A stretch of 64,000 nt of DNA from Halomonas icarae (lineage in GTDB: Bacteria; Pseudomonadota; Gammaproteobacteria; Pseudomonadales; Halomonadaceae), in the NCBI RefSeq assembly GCF_009901955.1, contig NZ_WUTS01000001.1, forward strand, positions 1,992,817-2,056,816, read 5' to 3'. The translations under genes were made by a program, and so were the position numbers. A model generated the notes under the pieces. The model worked only from the letters and a program-made list of their open reading frames with translations. It was not told the DNA's origin and ran no database searches. Of the stretch, positions 7,821 through 15,695 are shown piece by piece (the stretch's first letter is position 1; each line of letters starts with the position of its first letter).

Positions 7821-8694
7821 TGTTGATCGGCACCTTGAGGTAGACCTGGCCGTTGTCCTCGGCGGGCGGCATCTCACCGGCACGCATGTTGACCTGTACC
7901 GAGGGAATGATCAGTTTCGGCATATCCAGGGTGGCGTCGCGCTCGGTGCGCATCTTGACGAACGCCTCCTCACCGATGCCTTCGTGGACGTGCACGTTAT
8001 GCGCGCGCTGCTCGGCCACGCTGGTCTCGTGCTGAAACTCCTCGCGCTCCGGCGCCTTGTAGTCATGGCACAGGAAGAGTCGCGTCTCGTCGGGCAGCGC
8101 CAGCACCTTCTGGATGGAGCGATAGAGCATCCGGGCATCACCACCGGGGAAATCGCAGCGTGCGGTGCCGTAGTCCGGCATAAAGAGGGTATCGCCGACG
8201 AAGGCGGCGTCACCAATCACATAGGTCAGACAGGCCGGTGTATGACCCGGGGTGTGCAGCACCCGCCCCTCCAGATTGCCGATGGCAAAGGTATCACCCT
8301 CCTCGAAGAGGCAGTCGAACTGGCTGCCATCCCGGGCGAACTCGGTGCCGGCGTTGAACGCCTTGCCGAAGACCTCCTGCACCACGGTGATATTGGCGCC
8401 GATGCCGGTCAGCCCACCCAGTTGTTCGTGCAGATAGGGGGCGGCAGAGAGGTGGTCGGCATGCACGTGAGTCTCGAGGACCCACTCTACCTCCAAGGCG
8501 TTGTCTCGCACGAAGGCGATGATCTCGTCGGCGGAACGCACGTCGGTGCGCCCGGCGGCATAGTCGAAGTCGAGCACCGAGTCGAGGATCGCGCAGGACT
8601 TGCTGCTGGGGTCCTGCACCACATAACTGAAGGTGTTGGTGGACTCGTCGAAGAAGTGGGTCACGATGGGGAGGGGCGTGTTCGTCTTGGACAT
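7813..8694 (-). CDS. blh: MBL-fold persulfide dioxygenase (Blh/ETHE1-like)
   Basis: A 293-residue metallo-beta-lactamase-fold protein. The metal motif THVHADHLSAAPYL is of the HxHxDH type and in this wording is characteristic of Blh/ETHE1-like persulfide dioxygenases. Later metal ligands are seen in HTPGHTPACL and LFLCHDY. Family knowledge: these mononuclear iron enzymes oxidise glutathione persulfide to sulfite and glutathione, detoxifying hydrogen sulfide. The ATG at 8694 is the natural start; an upstream extension would run through the promoter. A perfect TATAAT and an inverted-repeat operator lie about 60-90 nt upstream. With SulP and the YeeE pair it forms a sulfide/sulfane-sulfur group. 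Confidence 0.83.
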   Translation of the reverse strand: MSKTNTPLPIVTHFFDESTNTFSYVVQDPSSKSCAILDSVLDFDYAAGRTDVRSADEIIAFVRDNALEVEWVLETHVHADHLSAAPYLHEQLGGLTGIGANITVVQEVFGKAFNAGTEFARDGSQFDCLFEEGDTFAIGNLEGRVLHTPGHTPACLTYVIGDAAFVGDTLFMPDYGTARCDFPGGDARMLYRSIQKVLALPDETRLFLCHDYKAPEREEFQHETSVAEQRAHNVHVHEGIGEEAFVKMRTERDATLDMPKLIIPSVQVNMRAGEMPPAEDNGQVYLKVPINTF

Positions 8695-8725
8695 GGGAGA
8701 TCGGCCTCCGTCGGATGTCGTATGG

Positions 8726-8735
8726 CGGTATACCG
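8726..8735. promoter_or_regulatory. Palindrome in the 5' leader of the persulfide dioxygenase gene
   Basis: CGGTATACCG is a perfect 10-bp palindrome between the predicted -10 box and the start codon. It could be a second operator or a chance palindrome. Confidence 0.3.
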
Positions 8736-8754
8736 ACAGCATAGACCACAATTC

Positions 8755-8786
8755 ATTATAAGCATAGATTATTTTGCAATATGCAA
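8755..8786 (-). promoter_or_regulatory. Promoter with BigR/SqrR-like operator
   Basis: Read on the minus strand, a perfect -10 box TATAAT lies at 8760-8755. Upstream in an AT-rich patch is the inverted repeat TTGCA-ATA-TGCAA (8774-8786), covering the -35 region. Family knowledge: ArsR-type persulfide sensors BigR and SqrR repress blh-type operons by binding AT-rich inverted repeats over the promoter. No ArsR gene is in the window, so the regulator would be encoded elsewhere. Confidence 0.5.
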
Positions 8787-8843
8787 GCGTCGCCACATGG
8801 CCACGCATACACCTGGAACGACACGGCTCCGAACCACACACGC

Positions 8844-8877
8844 ACGGCGCCCGCGACCGGAAGGCCGCGGGCGCCGT
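8844..8877. terminator. Hairpin between DUF2892 gene and the persulfide dioxygenase promoter
   Basis: A 12-bp perfect stem (ACGGCGCCCGCG at 8844-8855, complement at 8866-8877) encloses a 10-nt loop. It sits 31 nt past the end of the DUF2892 gene and probably ends that transcript. The T-run is weak on both strands. Confidence 0.5.
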
Positions 8878-8907
8878 CTTTCGTGAGCCGGCCGAAACCG
8901 GCGGTGA

Positions 8908-9099
8908 CTACTTCTTGAGCTTGCAGGTGTTAACGCCCAGCAGCTTGTAGGCCGGGCAGAAGTTGAACAGGCCGGTGGCCAGCGGCACCACGCCGATCCA
9001 GCCCCAGGCACCGATGGTCCCAGTCAAGGCCAGCAGAATCAGCAGCGCTCCCACCACGATGCGCAGAATCTTGTCGATACCACCCACATTGCTTGTCAT
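8908..9099 (-). CDS. DUF2892 small inner-membrane protein
   Basis: A 63-residue protein beginning MTSNVGGIDKILR, with two hydrophobic segments (about 12-30 and 33-45) and the motif FCPAYKLLGVNTCK. This is the DUF2892 pattern found as the membrane tail of YgaP-type rhodaneses and as a stand-alone protein near sulfur genes. The two cysteines in NFCPAY and NTCK are typical. Its function is unknown; association with rhodaneses suggests a role in sulfane-sulfur handling at the membrane. It lies 32 nt downstream of a truncated DsrE gene in the same direction. Confidence 0.82.
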   Translation of the reverse strand: MTSNVGGIDKILRIVVGALLILLALTGTIGAWGWIGVVPLATGLFNFCPAYKLLGVNTCKLKK

Positions 9100-9131
9100 A
9101 TCATGCTCCTCGGTAGATAAGCGTCAACGGC

Positions 9132-9314
9132 CTAGAAGGTGAAGACCGGAACGGACGGATCACGCATCAGCTCGGCAATCGGGCCCGGCGCCGCGACACC
9201 CACGCCATCCAGCAGCGCTTCCTGGCCAAAATCGCGGTTGGGGAGATAGATCGCACAGACGTCCACCTCGGCGCCGTTCTTCATCAGCATCTTCAAGATG
9301 CCCTCGGGCGTCAC
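9132..9314 (-). pseudogene. 5'-truncated DsrE/DsrF-family sulfur carrier remnant
   Basis: The 60 residues from the GTG at 9314 (VTPEGILKMLMKNGAEVDVC...FTF) match the C-terminal half of DsrE-family proteins, with the conserved Cys in EVDVCAIYLPNR and the usual ending. The frame stays open upstream to about 9341 with plausible family sequence (IGLDRPGAQ), but it has no ATG and meets a stop at 9381-9383 in AT-rich DNA unlike its neighbours. The first half of a roughly 115-residue protein is therefore missing. Either a deletion removed it or a very short product is made from GTG 9314 or ATT 9341. I favour a decayed gene. Confidence 0.6.
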
Positions 9315-9452
9315 CTGAGCGCCAGGGCGGTCGAGGCCAATACGCCTTTTAAAGCCATGTACATAACAAAAAAATCTAAGCTAATTACCTTATTGGCGTT
9401 ATCCAAGAGTAGTCTACCTGCGCGGCGTTGCCATGGGGCATGTGGCCACACC

Positions 9453-9466
9453 TTGATATAGGTCAA
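9453..9466. promoter_or_regulatory. FNR/ANR-type box
   Basis: TTGATATAGGTCAA differs at one base from the FNR/ANR consensus TTGAT-N4-ATCAA. It lies in a gene-free AT-rich stretch (9342-9570) upstream of the DsrE remnant and DUF2892 gene on the minus strand; a TAGACT -10-like hexamer occurs at 9416-9411. Oxygen control of this small unit is inferred. Confidence 0.45.
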
Positions 9467-9570
9467 ATAAATTCGGCGAGGGCTAGGCCGTCTGCCGCGC
9501 ACCTATCAGCCGGTCGGTGAACCTCACGTACCAGGCCGTGGACGACGGCAAACGGCCGGTTGTCGCGGCA

Positions 9571-10980
9571 CTACAGCTCGATTCGATCGCCGTAGCCCGG
9601 AATCTGTGCCTCGATATCGCTCTCGGCAAGCGCGGCCTGGAGCACCTTCTGGGTCTCGGGTTCGCCATGTACCAGAAAGAAGCGCGGATGGTTGCGGAAG
9701 GCGCCGGCCCAGCCGATCAGCTGGCTCTGTCCGGCGTGAGCGGAGAAGCCACCGATGGTGTGAACCCGTGCCTTCACCGCCAGATCCTGGCCGAGCACGC
9801 GGATGCGTTCGGCGCCGTCGACGATCTGGCGACCGATGGTGCCACCGGCCTGGAAACCGACGATCACCAGCCGGGTGGCCGATGCCTCCAGGTTGTAGCG
9901 GAAGTGGTGGACGATGCGGCCACCGTTGCACATGCCGGCACCGGCGATGATGATGGCCCCGCCACGGATGCGGTTGATAGCCATGGACTCCTCCACCGTG
10001 CGCGTCATGCGCAGTACCGGCAGATACTGGGCGGTGTCACCGCTGGACGCCTTGTTGAGCACCTTGAGATCCTCGGGATCCAGCGCCTTGCGCGCCCGAT
10101 GGTAGAGCTCGGTGACCTTGATCGCCATGGGACTGTCGAGAAACACCAGCTGCTGGCGCAGGCGGCCCTGGTGATAAAGCACACTGAGGTGATAGAGAAT
10201 CTCCTGGGTGCGTCCCACCGCGAAGGCGGGAATCAGCACATTGCCACCGTCGGCATGCGCCTCCTCCAGCACGCTGGCAAACTCCTCGATGGTCTCCTCC
10301 AGAGGGCGGTGATCACGATCGCCATAGGTGCTCTCCATCAGCACCAGGTCGGCATCGAAGACCTTCTCCGGCTCCTTCATCAACACCGAACTGGGGTTGC
10401 CAAGGTCCCCCGAGAACACCAGACGCTTCTGCTGCCCACCGGAGGGGATGGTAAGCTCGACGATGGCCGAACCGAGGATATGCCCCGCATCGCGAAATAC
10501 CAGGGTCACCCCGCCGGGCAGGTGCACCGGCTGGCCATAGGGGTGAGAGACGCACTGAGACAGCGTCTGTTCGACATCGTCAATCTCATAGAGCGGTTCC
10601 AACAGCGGCTTGGCGTTGCGTTTGCGCCACTTGTTCTCCCACTCGATATCCTTGGCCATCACGAAGGCCGCATCCTGCAACATGATCTCGAGCAGATCCC
10701 GGGTGCCGCGGGTGCAGTGGATCGGGCCACGATAGCCCTCGCGCACCAGCTTGGGCAGCAGGCCCGAGTGGTCCAGGTGGCCATGGGAGAGCACCACCGC
10801 CTCGAGCTCTCCCACCAACTTGCCGAAGGGGACCTCGTTGGCTCGGTCGGCATCTACCCCGCCCTGATGCAGGCCGCACTCCAGCAGCAACTTCCAGGAG
10901 CGGCCGTTGCCATCTACTTCGATCAGGTAGCGGGACCCGGTGACTTCCTTCACCGCGCCCTGGAACGTCAGGGTCGACAT
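9571..10980 (-). CDS. Beta-CASP metallo-beta-lactamase ribonuclease
   Basis: A 469-residue protein of the CPSF73/TTHA0252 type. The MBL domain has SHGHLDHSG (metal motif 2) and DAGHILGSA. A beta-CASP insert follows (PAFAVGRTQEIL, DSPMA), then RMC-type C-terminal motifs including GGFSAHAGQ and VHGEPE. Family knowledge: these are RNA endo/exonucleases acting in RNA maturation or decay. The ATG at 10980 was chosen for the strong AGGAGG site 10 nt upstream; an earlier in-frame ATG at 11022 lies in the CCATGG repeats. The gene stands alone between the sulfur region and gntK. Confidence 0.85.
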   Translation of the reverse strand: MSTLTFQGAVKEVTGSRYLIEVDGNGRSWKLLLECGLHQGGVDADRANEVPFGKLVGELEAVVLSHGHLDHSGLLPKLVREGYRGPIHCTRGTRDLLEIMLQDAAFVMAKDIEWENKWRKRNAKPLLEPLYEIDDVEQTLSQCVSHPYGQPVHLPGGVTLVFRDAGHILGSAIVELTIPSGGQQKRLVFSGDLGNPSSVLMKEPEKVFDADLVLMESTYGDRDHRPLEETIEEFASVLEEAHADGGNVLIPAFAVGRTQEILYHLSVLYHQGRLRQQLVFLDSPMAIKVTELYHRARKALDPEDLKVLNKASSGDTAQYLPVLRMTRTVEESMAINRIRGGAIIIAGAGMCNGGRIVHHFRYNLEASATRLVIVGFQAGGTIGRQIVDGAERIRVLGQDLAVKARVHTIGGFSAHAGQSQLIGWAGAFRNHPRFFLVHGEPETQKVLQAALAESDIEAQIPGYGDRIEL

Positions 10981-10998
10981 GGATATGCCTCCTTTTCG

Positions 10999-11024
10999 CC
11001 ATGGATTGCCATGGCTTTCCATGG
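10999..11024. repeat. Three CCATGG motifs at exact 10-bp period in the ribonuclease leader
   Basis: CCATGG occurs at 10999-11004, 11009-11014 and 11019-11024. Each contains an ATG on both strands, so the leader carries several decoy start codons upstream of the real ATG at 10980. Confidence 0.6.
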
Positions 11025-11173
11025 CCTACTTTCCCTTCAGCATAATAGATCCACGCCTGCACGATACCTATCCTCAACAATGGATTCGCCCAAAGGATAT
11101 TCGCCAGGCGGCTATTGCCAATAAAACGACAATTTCCTTGCCTAGCCCTGCCGGCAGTTTTAATCTATCAACA

Positions 11174-11188
11174 CACGTAATTACCGTG
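11174..11188. promoter_or_regulatory. Palindromic operator candidate before gntK
   Basis: CACG-TAATTAC-CGTG, with GTAATTAC itself a perfect palindrome, ends 8 nt before the gntK start codon. No Shine-Dalgarno sequence is obvious, so a repressor here would block initiation of both transcription and translation. A GntR-type binder such as the regulator at 14897-15664 is possible. Confidence 0.35.
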
Positions 11189-11196
11189 CTTCAAAG

Positions 11197-11733
11197 ATGA
11201 CCATTGAGAGCCATTACAGGATATCGACACCCCCTCATCTCGTGCTGGTGATGGGTGTCTCGGGGTCGGGAAAGTCTTTCATCGGCCGGCTACTCGCCGA
11301 GGCGATATCGGCCGATTTCATCGATGCCGACGACCACCACAGCCCTACCAGTATCGCCAAGATGTCGCGGGGTGAGCCCCTCACCGATGGAGACCGTGAA
11401 GGGTGGCTAGCGACGCTGGCCGACTTCTATCGCGACTACCGTCGCCAGCGTCGTTCACTGGTCATCGGCTGCTCCGCCCTCAAGCGTCGCTATCGCGACA
11501 CCCTGCGTAGCGGTGCGCCGGAGTTGAAGATCCTCTACCTGGACGGCAGCCGCGAGCTTCTGCTGAAACGACTGCATACCCGACAGGATCACTTCTTCCA
11601 GGGTGACCATATGCTGGATAGCCAGCTTCAGACCCTGGAACCTCCGGACGACAACGAAGCCTTGTGCCTCGACATTGCCCTGCCTCCCCTGGAAATTGTA
11701 GAGAGATTCACCCAACATCTAAGCGCCTTATAG
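11197..11733 (+). CDS. gntK: Gluconokinase
   Basis: A 178-residue P-loop kinase with Walker A motif GVSGSGKS (about 20-27) and the gluconokinase hallmarks DADDHHSP, GEPLTDGDREGWL and CSALKRRYRD. The enzyme phosphorylates gluconate to 6-phosphogluconate, which enters the Entner-Doudoroff route through Edd (44359-46245). It faces a TRAP transporter operon and its regulator across a bidirectional terminator, which suggests the two units serve the same substrate. The length is normal for the family. Confidence 0.93.
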   Translation: MTIESHYRISTPPHLVLVMGVSGSGKSFIGRLLAEAISADFIDADDHHSPTSIAKMSRGEPLTDGDREGWLATLADFYRDYRRQRRSLVIGCSALKRRYRDTLRSGAPELKILYLDGSRELLLKRLHTRQDHFFQGDHMLDSQLQTLEPPDDNEALCLDIALPPLEIVERFTQHLSAL

Positions 11734-11771
11734 CTCACCAACTCCTTCCCTTCCCGAAACCTTATACAAAG

Positions 11772-11801
11772 AAAAGGAGGAGGCTTAGGCCTCCTCCTTT
11801 T
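11772..11801. terminator. Bidirectional terminator between gntK and dctM
   Basis: AAAAGGAGGAGGC (11772-11784) and its exact complement (11789-11801) form a 13-bp stem with a TTAG loop. The A-run on one side and T-run on the other make it usable for both convergent transcripts. Confidence 0.9.
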
Positions 11802-11819
11802 GCTTCTTCCTGCACTCAT

Positions 11820-13121
11820 CTATAGCGGCCATATTGCCAGCTGTGGCCAGACGAGAAGTGCCGCCAACACCAGTAGCTGAATCGCCATGAAGGGTAATAC
11901 AGAAAGGTAGATATCCTTCAGACTGATTTCCGGCGGGGCCACGCTCTTCAGATAGAAGGCCGCGGGTCCGAACGGCGGCGACAGGAAGGAGACCTGCATG
12001 TTTACCGCGAACAGGATGCCGAACCAGATCGGGTCGTACCCCAGCTGGGTAACGATGGGCAGAAAGATCGGCAGGGCCAGCATGGCGATGCCGATCCAGT
12101 CGAGAAAGAGCCCGAGCACCAGCATGATCGCCATCATCACCAGGATGATGACGATGGGCGCCACCTCCATGCCCAGGATCATCCCCGAGACGAAGCGGTT
12201 GCCACCCATCAGGTTATAGACTCCCACCAGGGCCGCGGCACCGATGCCGATCCAGATGATCATGCCGCAGGTATTGAGCGTCTGGCCAAGGCTATGATGC
12301 AGCATGCCGATACTGAACTCGCCACGCAGCACGATGGCCAGCATTACCCCGAACACCCCCATGGCCGCCGCCTCGGTCACCGAGGCGATCCCTCCATAGA
12401 TGGTGCCCAGCACCAGGAACGCGATCATGCCCGGAAGCAGAATCGCCTTGGCCGCCTCGAGCTTGCTGTCGAAGGGGTTGTCCTGGGTATCGGCAGACAA
12501 TGGCGGCCCCATCTCGGGATTCTTCAGACAACGCACCAACACGTAGGCGATGTAGGAGCCCATCAGAATCACCGCCGGGGTGATCGCGGCGGTAAACAGC
12601 TCGGCAATGGAGACGCTGGCGATCAGGCCGTAGATGATCAATACGATCGACGGCGGCATCATGGTGCCCAAGGCGCCACCCGCACATACCACGCCGATGG
12701 AGAGCCGCTTGTCGTAGCCCAGGCGCAGCATCTGGGGCAATGCCAGGATGCCGAGCAGCACGATCTCGCCGCCGATAATCCCCGACAGCGCGGCGAGGAA
12801 GAAGGCCACCACGATGGTCTGCACCGCCACGCCCCCGGGTAGCCGCCCGGCAAAGACCCGCATGGCATTGAAAAGATCCTTGGCGATGCCCGAGCGGTCG
12901 AGCAGCGAGGCCATCAGCACGAACATCGGCACCGCCACCAGCGAGTACTCGGTAATGAAGCTGAAGACTCGACTGGTGACCAGCGGCAGCGCCATCTCGC
13001 CGAACCAGCCGAAGGTGAACACCATCGCCACCAGACCGGTGATAAAGGCCAGCGGCAGGCCAGTCACCAGCAGGCCGAAGATGGCGGCGATCATGACGAT
13101 TGTGGCCGTCCCGATATCCAT
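11820..13121 (-). CDS. dctM: TRAP transporter large membrane subunit DctM
   Basis: A 433-residue polytopic protein with about 12 hydrophobic helices, matching the DctM family length. Recognisable DctM features include GLPLAFITGLVA near the start, LAALSGIIGGEIVLLGILALP, and LFLDWIGIAMLALPIFLPI. It forms the sodium-coupled channel of a tripartite ATP-independent periplasmic transporter. Its ATG overlaps the dctQ stop (TGATG), so the two membrane subunits are translationally coupled. The likely substrate is a sugar acid such as gluconate, inferred from the adjacent gluconokinase and DgoR-like regulator. Confidence 0.92.
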   Translation of the reverse strand: MDIGTATIVMIAAIFGLLVTGLPLAFITGLVAMVFTFGWFGEMALPLVTSRVFSFITEYSLVAVPMFVLMASLLDRSGIAKDLFNAMRVFAGRLPGGVAVQTIVVAFFLAALSGIIGGEIVLLGILALPQMLRLGYDKRLSIGVVCAGGALGTMMPPSIVLIIYGLIASVSIAELFTAAITPAVILMGSYIAYVLVRCLKNPEMGPPLSADTQDNPFDSKLEAAKAILLPGMIAFLVLGTIYGGIASVTEAAAMGVFGVMLAIVLRGEFSIGMLHHSLGQTLNTCGMIIWIGIGAAALVGVYNLMGGNRFVSGMILGMEVAPIVIILVMMAIMLVLGLFLDWIGIAMLALPIFLPIVTQLGYDPIWFGILFAVNMQVSFLSPPFGPAAFYLKSVAPPEISLKDIYLSVLPFMAIQLLVLAALLVWPQLAIWPL

Positions 13122-13729
13122 CAGCGCACCTCCTCGTTGTCGACCGACTCAGGGTCGGCAGGACGGGCACGCAGCGACTGCACCAGGTGGAGCAGCGCCT
13201 GCAACGTCATCAGCGCCAGGGCAAACAGGATCACCCCCTTCACCAGCGCCGGAAAAGGAGGGTTCCAGGAAGTTCCGGAGCGCTCCAGCTGCCACTCGCC
13301 GAACGGGTTGTGAGAGGCTCGCCAGAACATGTGAAAGGCGGCATAGCTCATGGCCAGGCAGAAGCCCAGGGTCACTAAGTCGTTGAAGCGATCCATCCAG
13401 CACTTGAGACACGGCCCGGCACTGTCATAGAGCACGCGCACGCGAATATGGGCATTACGGGCCAGGGCTGCGGGACCGGCCAGGGCAAAGCTCACCGCCA
13501 CCAGGAAGACCACCGATTCGTGTACCCAGGAGGTCGGGTTGTTGAAGCCGTAACGCAGGAATACCTCGACCACGCTGATGGCCATGGCCACCAGCACCAG
13601 CCAGGCGGCACCGCGTGCGCCACGAGCCACCAGGCGATCCAGGGCGGTACGTTCGGGACCGCGTTTCTGGCGTTGTTCGTCCGACTCGCCGTGCCCGCGA
13701 TGTCGGGATTCGTTTGGGGGTTGAGTCAT
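13121..13729 (-). CDS. dctQ: TRAP transporter small membrane subunit DctQ
   Basis: A 202-residue protein with four hydrophobic helices (about 33-55, 72-92, 118-140 and 165-188), the DctQ topology. The segment NNPTSWVHESVVFLVAVSFALAG and related parts match the family's W-E motif after the first helix. An extended polar N-terminus of about 30 residues (Arg/Glu-rich) is longer than usual. It sits between dctP and dctM in one operon and partners DctM in the membrane. Confidence 0.9.
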   Translation of the reverse strand: MTQPPNESRHRGHGESDEQRQKRGPERTALDRLVARGARGAAWLVLVAMAISVVEVFLRYGFNNPTSWVHESVVFLVAVSFALAGPAALARNAHIRVRVLYDSAGPCLKCWMDRFNDLVTLGFCLAMSYAAFHMFWRASHNPFGEWQLERSGTSWNPPFPALVKGVILFALALMTLQALLHLVQSLRARPADPESVDNEEVR

Positions 13730-13796
13730 GCTGTATCTCGGTCGAACGCCGCCCGGAAGGAGATCCGAGCGGCGACGTGGTGATGAACAAACCGGC

Positions 13797-14831
13797 TTAC
13801 ATCAGGTTGCGCGCCTGAAGAAACGCGACCACGGAGTCGTATACCTTCTGGTTCATCTCGCTGCGCTCGGCCCAGGCGGCCCACTCCTCCTTGGCAATGT
13901 TGCGGAACTTGGCGCGCTCCTCCGGGGCCATGTCGATCAGCTCGATCTCGGGATCCTGACGCGCCTCGGCCACGGCCTCGAGATCCAGCTTCTTGAGCTC
14001 GAACACCATCTCGTAGGCCAGCTTGTCCACCGAGGTCTCGAGGATCGCTCGGAGATCCTCGGGCAGCCCATCCCAGATCTCCTTGTTCATAGAGACGGAA
14101 ACCATGGGCAGCGAGTGAAACCCCGGGTAGTTGGGGTAGTTGGCGAAGCTATGCAGGCCCTGGCTGTGGTTGGTGGAGAACACCGTGTAGTCGGCGGCAT
14201 CGATCACCCCCTTCTCCAGTGAGGTGTAGACCTCGGAGCCCGGCAGGTTCACCGGGGCGGCACCGGCCTTTTCGAAGATGTTGTAGACCATGCCCTCCGG
14301 AGCGCGCACCTTGAGGCCCTCGAGGTCCTCAACGGTGCGGATCGGCCGGGTGGAGGGGAAGGACTCCAGGCCGGTGGCGGCGGCACCGATCAACTGCACG
14401 CCATACGGATTGACCAGCTCGTTGTAGAGCGCTTCGCCGCCGCCGTGGTTCATGTACTCGAGGAACTCCAGCGGATCCCCCCAGGCGCCGACCAGATTGC
14501 CGAGCATGCCAAAGGCCGGATCGCGGCCGGAAAAGTAGCTGGGATCGGTCAGGTGGCCCTGGAGGATACCGGACTGTACGGCGTCCAGGGTCTGGTTGGC
14601 CTGGACCACGGCGTTGACCGGCAGGATCTCGATCTCGATGCGCCCGCCGGACATGGTGTTGACGTTGTCGGCCCACGCCTTCTTGAGCTCGAACTGCGGC
14701 TCACCGGCGGTCTCGGAGGTCTGGAAGGTCCACTCGTACTCCGCTGCCTGGGCGGACAATGTCACGGCACCGAGGACGACGGCCGTGAGCCCCTTGAGGG
14801 CGAAGGTGGGTAACGGCTTGAGCAATGGCAT
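13797..14831 (-). CDS. dctP: TRAP transporter substrate-binding protein DctP
   Basis: A 344-residue periplasmic solute receptor with a signal peptide to about residue 29 (ending AQA). DctP-family features include the TMSGGRIEIEILP segment, the LEGLKVRAPEGMVYNIFEKAGA ligand-binding region with the conserved arginine, and the YTSLEKGVIDAADY segment. It resembles the TakP/mannitol-type branch of DctP proteins. The start is ATG 14831 with AAGGAG upstream. It is the first structural gene after the GntR regulator, and dctQ-dctM follow. Substrate is probably a carboxylated sugar; this is contextual inference. Confidence 0.9.
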   Translation of the reverse strand: MPLLKPLPTFALKGLTAVVLGAVTLSAQAAEYEWTFQTSETAGEPQFELKKAWADNVNTMSGGRIEIEILPVNAVVQANQTLDAVQSGILQGHLTDPSYFSGRDPAFGMLGNLVGAWGDPLEFLEYMNHGGGEALYNELVNPYGVQLIGAAATGLESFPSTRPIRTVEDLEGLKVRAPEGMVYNIFEKAGAAPVNLPGSEVYTSLEKGVIDAADYTVFSTNHSQGLHSFANYPNYPGFHSLPMVSVSMNKEIWDGLPEDLRAILETSVDKLAYEMVFELKKLDLEAVAEARQDPEIELIDMAPEERAKFRNIAKEEWAAWAERSEMNQKVYDSVVAFLQARNLM

Positions 14832-14896
14832 GGATGACTCCTTGTTATGGTGTTCGAGCTAGCACATGGTTGGCGATTGCCGTGATGGCCGGACGT

Positions 14897-15664
14897 TCAG
14901 CCCGGCGGGGGCTCGACCGCACCAGGCAGGCGCAGCCGAGGAGGTAAGTGATCGAAGAGACTGGCGAAGCCCAGGTCGAGGCCGGTGCGCTCAAGCACCG
15001 ACAGTGCCGCCTGCTCCGCCTGTTCCGGTTGACGCAGGCGAATGGCCTCCATCAGCAGACGGTGGCGCTCCATGCTGTCGCTAAGCTCCGCGGCACTGTG
15101 ATTGGAAGTCTCCACCAGCAGGCCAATGGCCGGCTTGAGCATATGGCTAAGCTGGGACCACAGCAGGTTGTGGGTGGCCGCGAAGATCGCTTCATGGAAC
15201 GCCACATCATGCTCGTCGTGGCTACGCCCTGCCCACCGGCGGTCGGGGGAGTTCAGCGCACTGATCATGTTGTGCCAGGCGGTCTCGATGGCCAACAGGT
15301 CGGCGGCGGTGGCGTTTTCGGCGGCCAGGCGTGCCATGAAGGGCTCTACCGCCACGCGGAAGGCGAAGATATCGCGTTGAATGCGAGGGTTGGGCTGGGC
15401 GAAACGTGCCATCCAGTCGCTGACCCGTGGGTCGAGCAGATGCCAGTCGGCCAGCTCACGCACCCGGCTGCCCTGCCCCGAGATTCGTACCACCATGCCC
15501 CCCGAGACCAGCTGCTGAAGCGCGCTGCGCACCGTGCTTCGGCTGACACCGTAGGTGGCACAGAGGTCGACCTCTCGGGGCAGAAAGCTGCCCGGTACGT
15601 AATCTCCGGCGAAGATGCCGCGCGCCAGGTCCTCGGCGATGTCGGGTTTCTGCGGTATCGGCAT
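14897..15664 (-). CDS. GntR-family (FadR/DgoR-like) transcriptional regulator
   Basis: A 255-residue regulator with an N-terminal winged helix (about 8-70; LCATYGVSRSTVRSALQQL recognition region) and a FCD ligand-binding domain (about 95-230). FCD metal-site residues are visible in the FHEAIFAATHN and MERHRLL segments. The linker phrase WHLLDPRVSDW is typical of DgoR-like regulators of sugar-acid catabolism. It leads the operon regulator-dctP-dctQ-dctM. A 13-bp perfect inverted repeat at 15696-15708, just upstream of its start, is the likely operator, giving autoregulation. Confidence 0.88.
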   Translation of the reverse strand: MPIPQKPDIAEDLARGIFAGDYVPGSFLPREVDLCATYGVSRSTVRSALQQLVSGGMVVRISGQGSRVRELADWHLLDPRVSDWMARFAQPNPRIQRDIFAFRVAVEPFMARLAAENATAADLLAIETAWHNMISALNSPDRRWAGRSHDEHDVAFHEAIFAATHNLLWSQLSHMLKPAIGLLVETSNHSAAELSDSMERHRLLMEAIRLRQPEQAEQAALSVLERTGLDLGFASLFDHLPPRLRLPGAVEPPPG

Positions 15665-15695
15665 GGAGGATGACTCTGTTCGACCTTTCGCACAT

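Noticed and set aside
9317-9502. A 63-codon minus-strand frame ending in a signal-peptide-like stretch next to the DsrE remnant
   Set aside because: It ends just as the DsrE frame starts, is in another frame and has no homology; it is at most a relic of a rearrangement.
9517-11124. A 535-codon open frame on the plus strand opposite the beta-CASP ribonuclease gene
   Set aside because: Antisense shadow; composition is His/Gln/Leu-rich without domains, and the opposite strand has all MBL and beta-CASP motifs.
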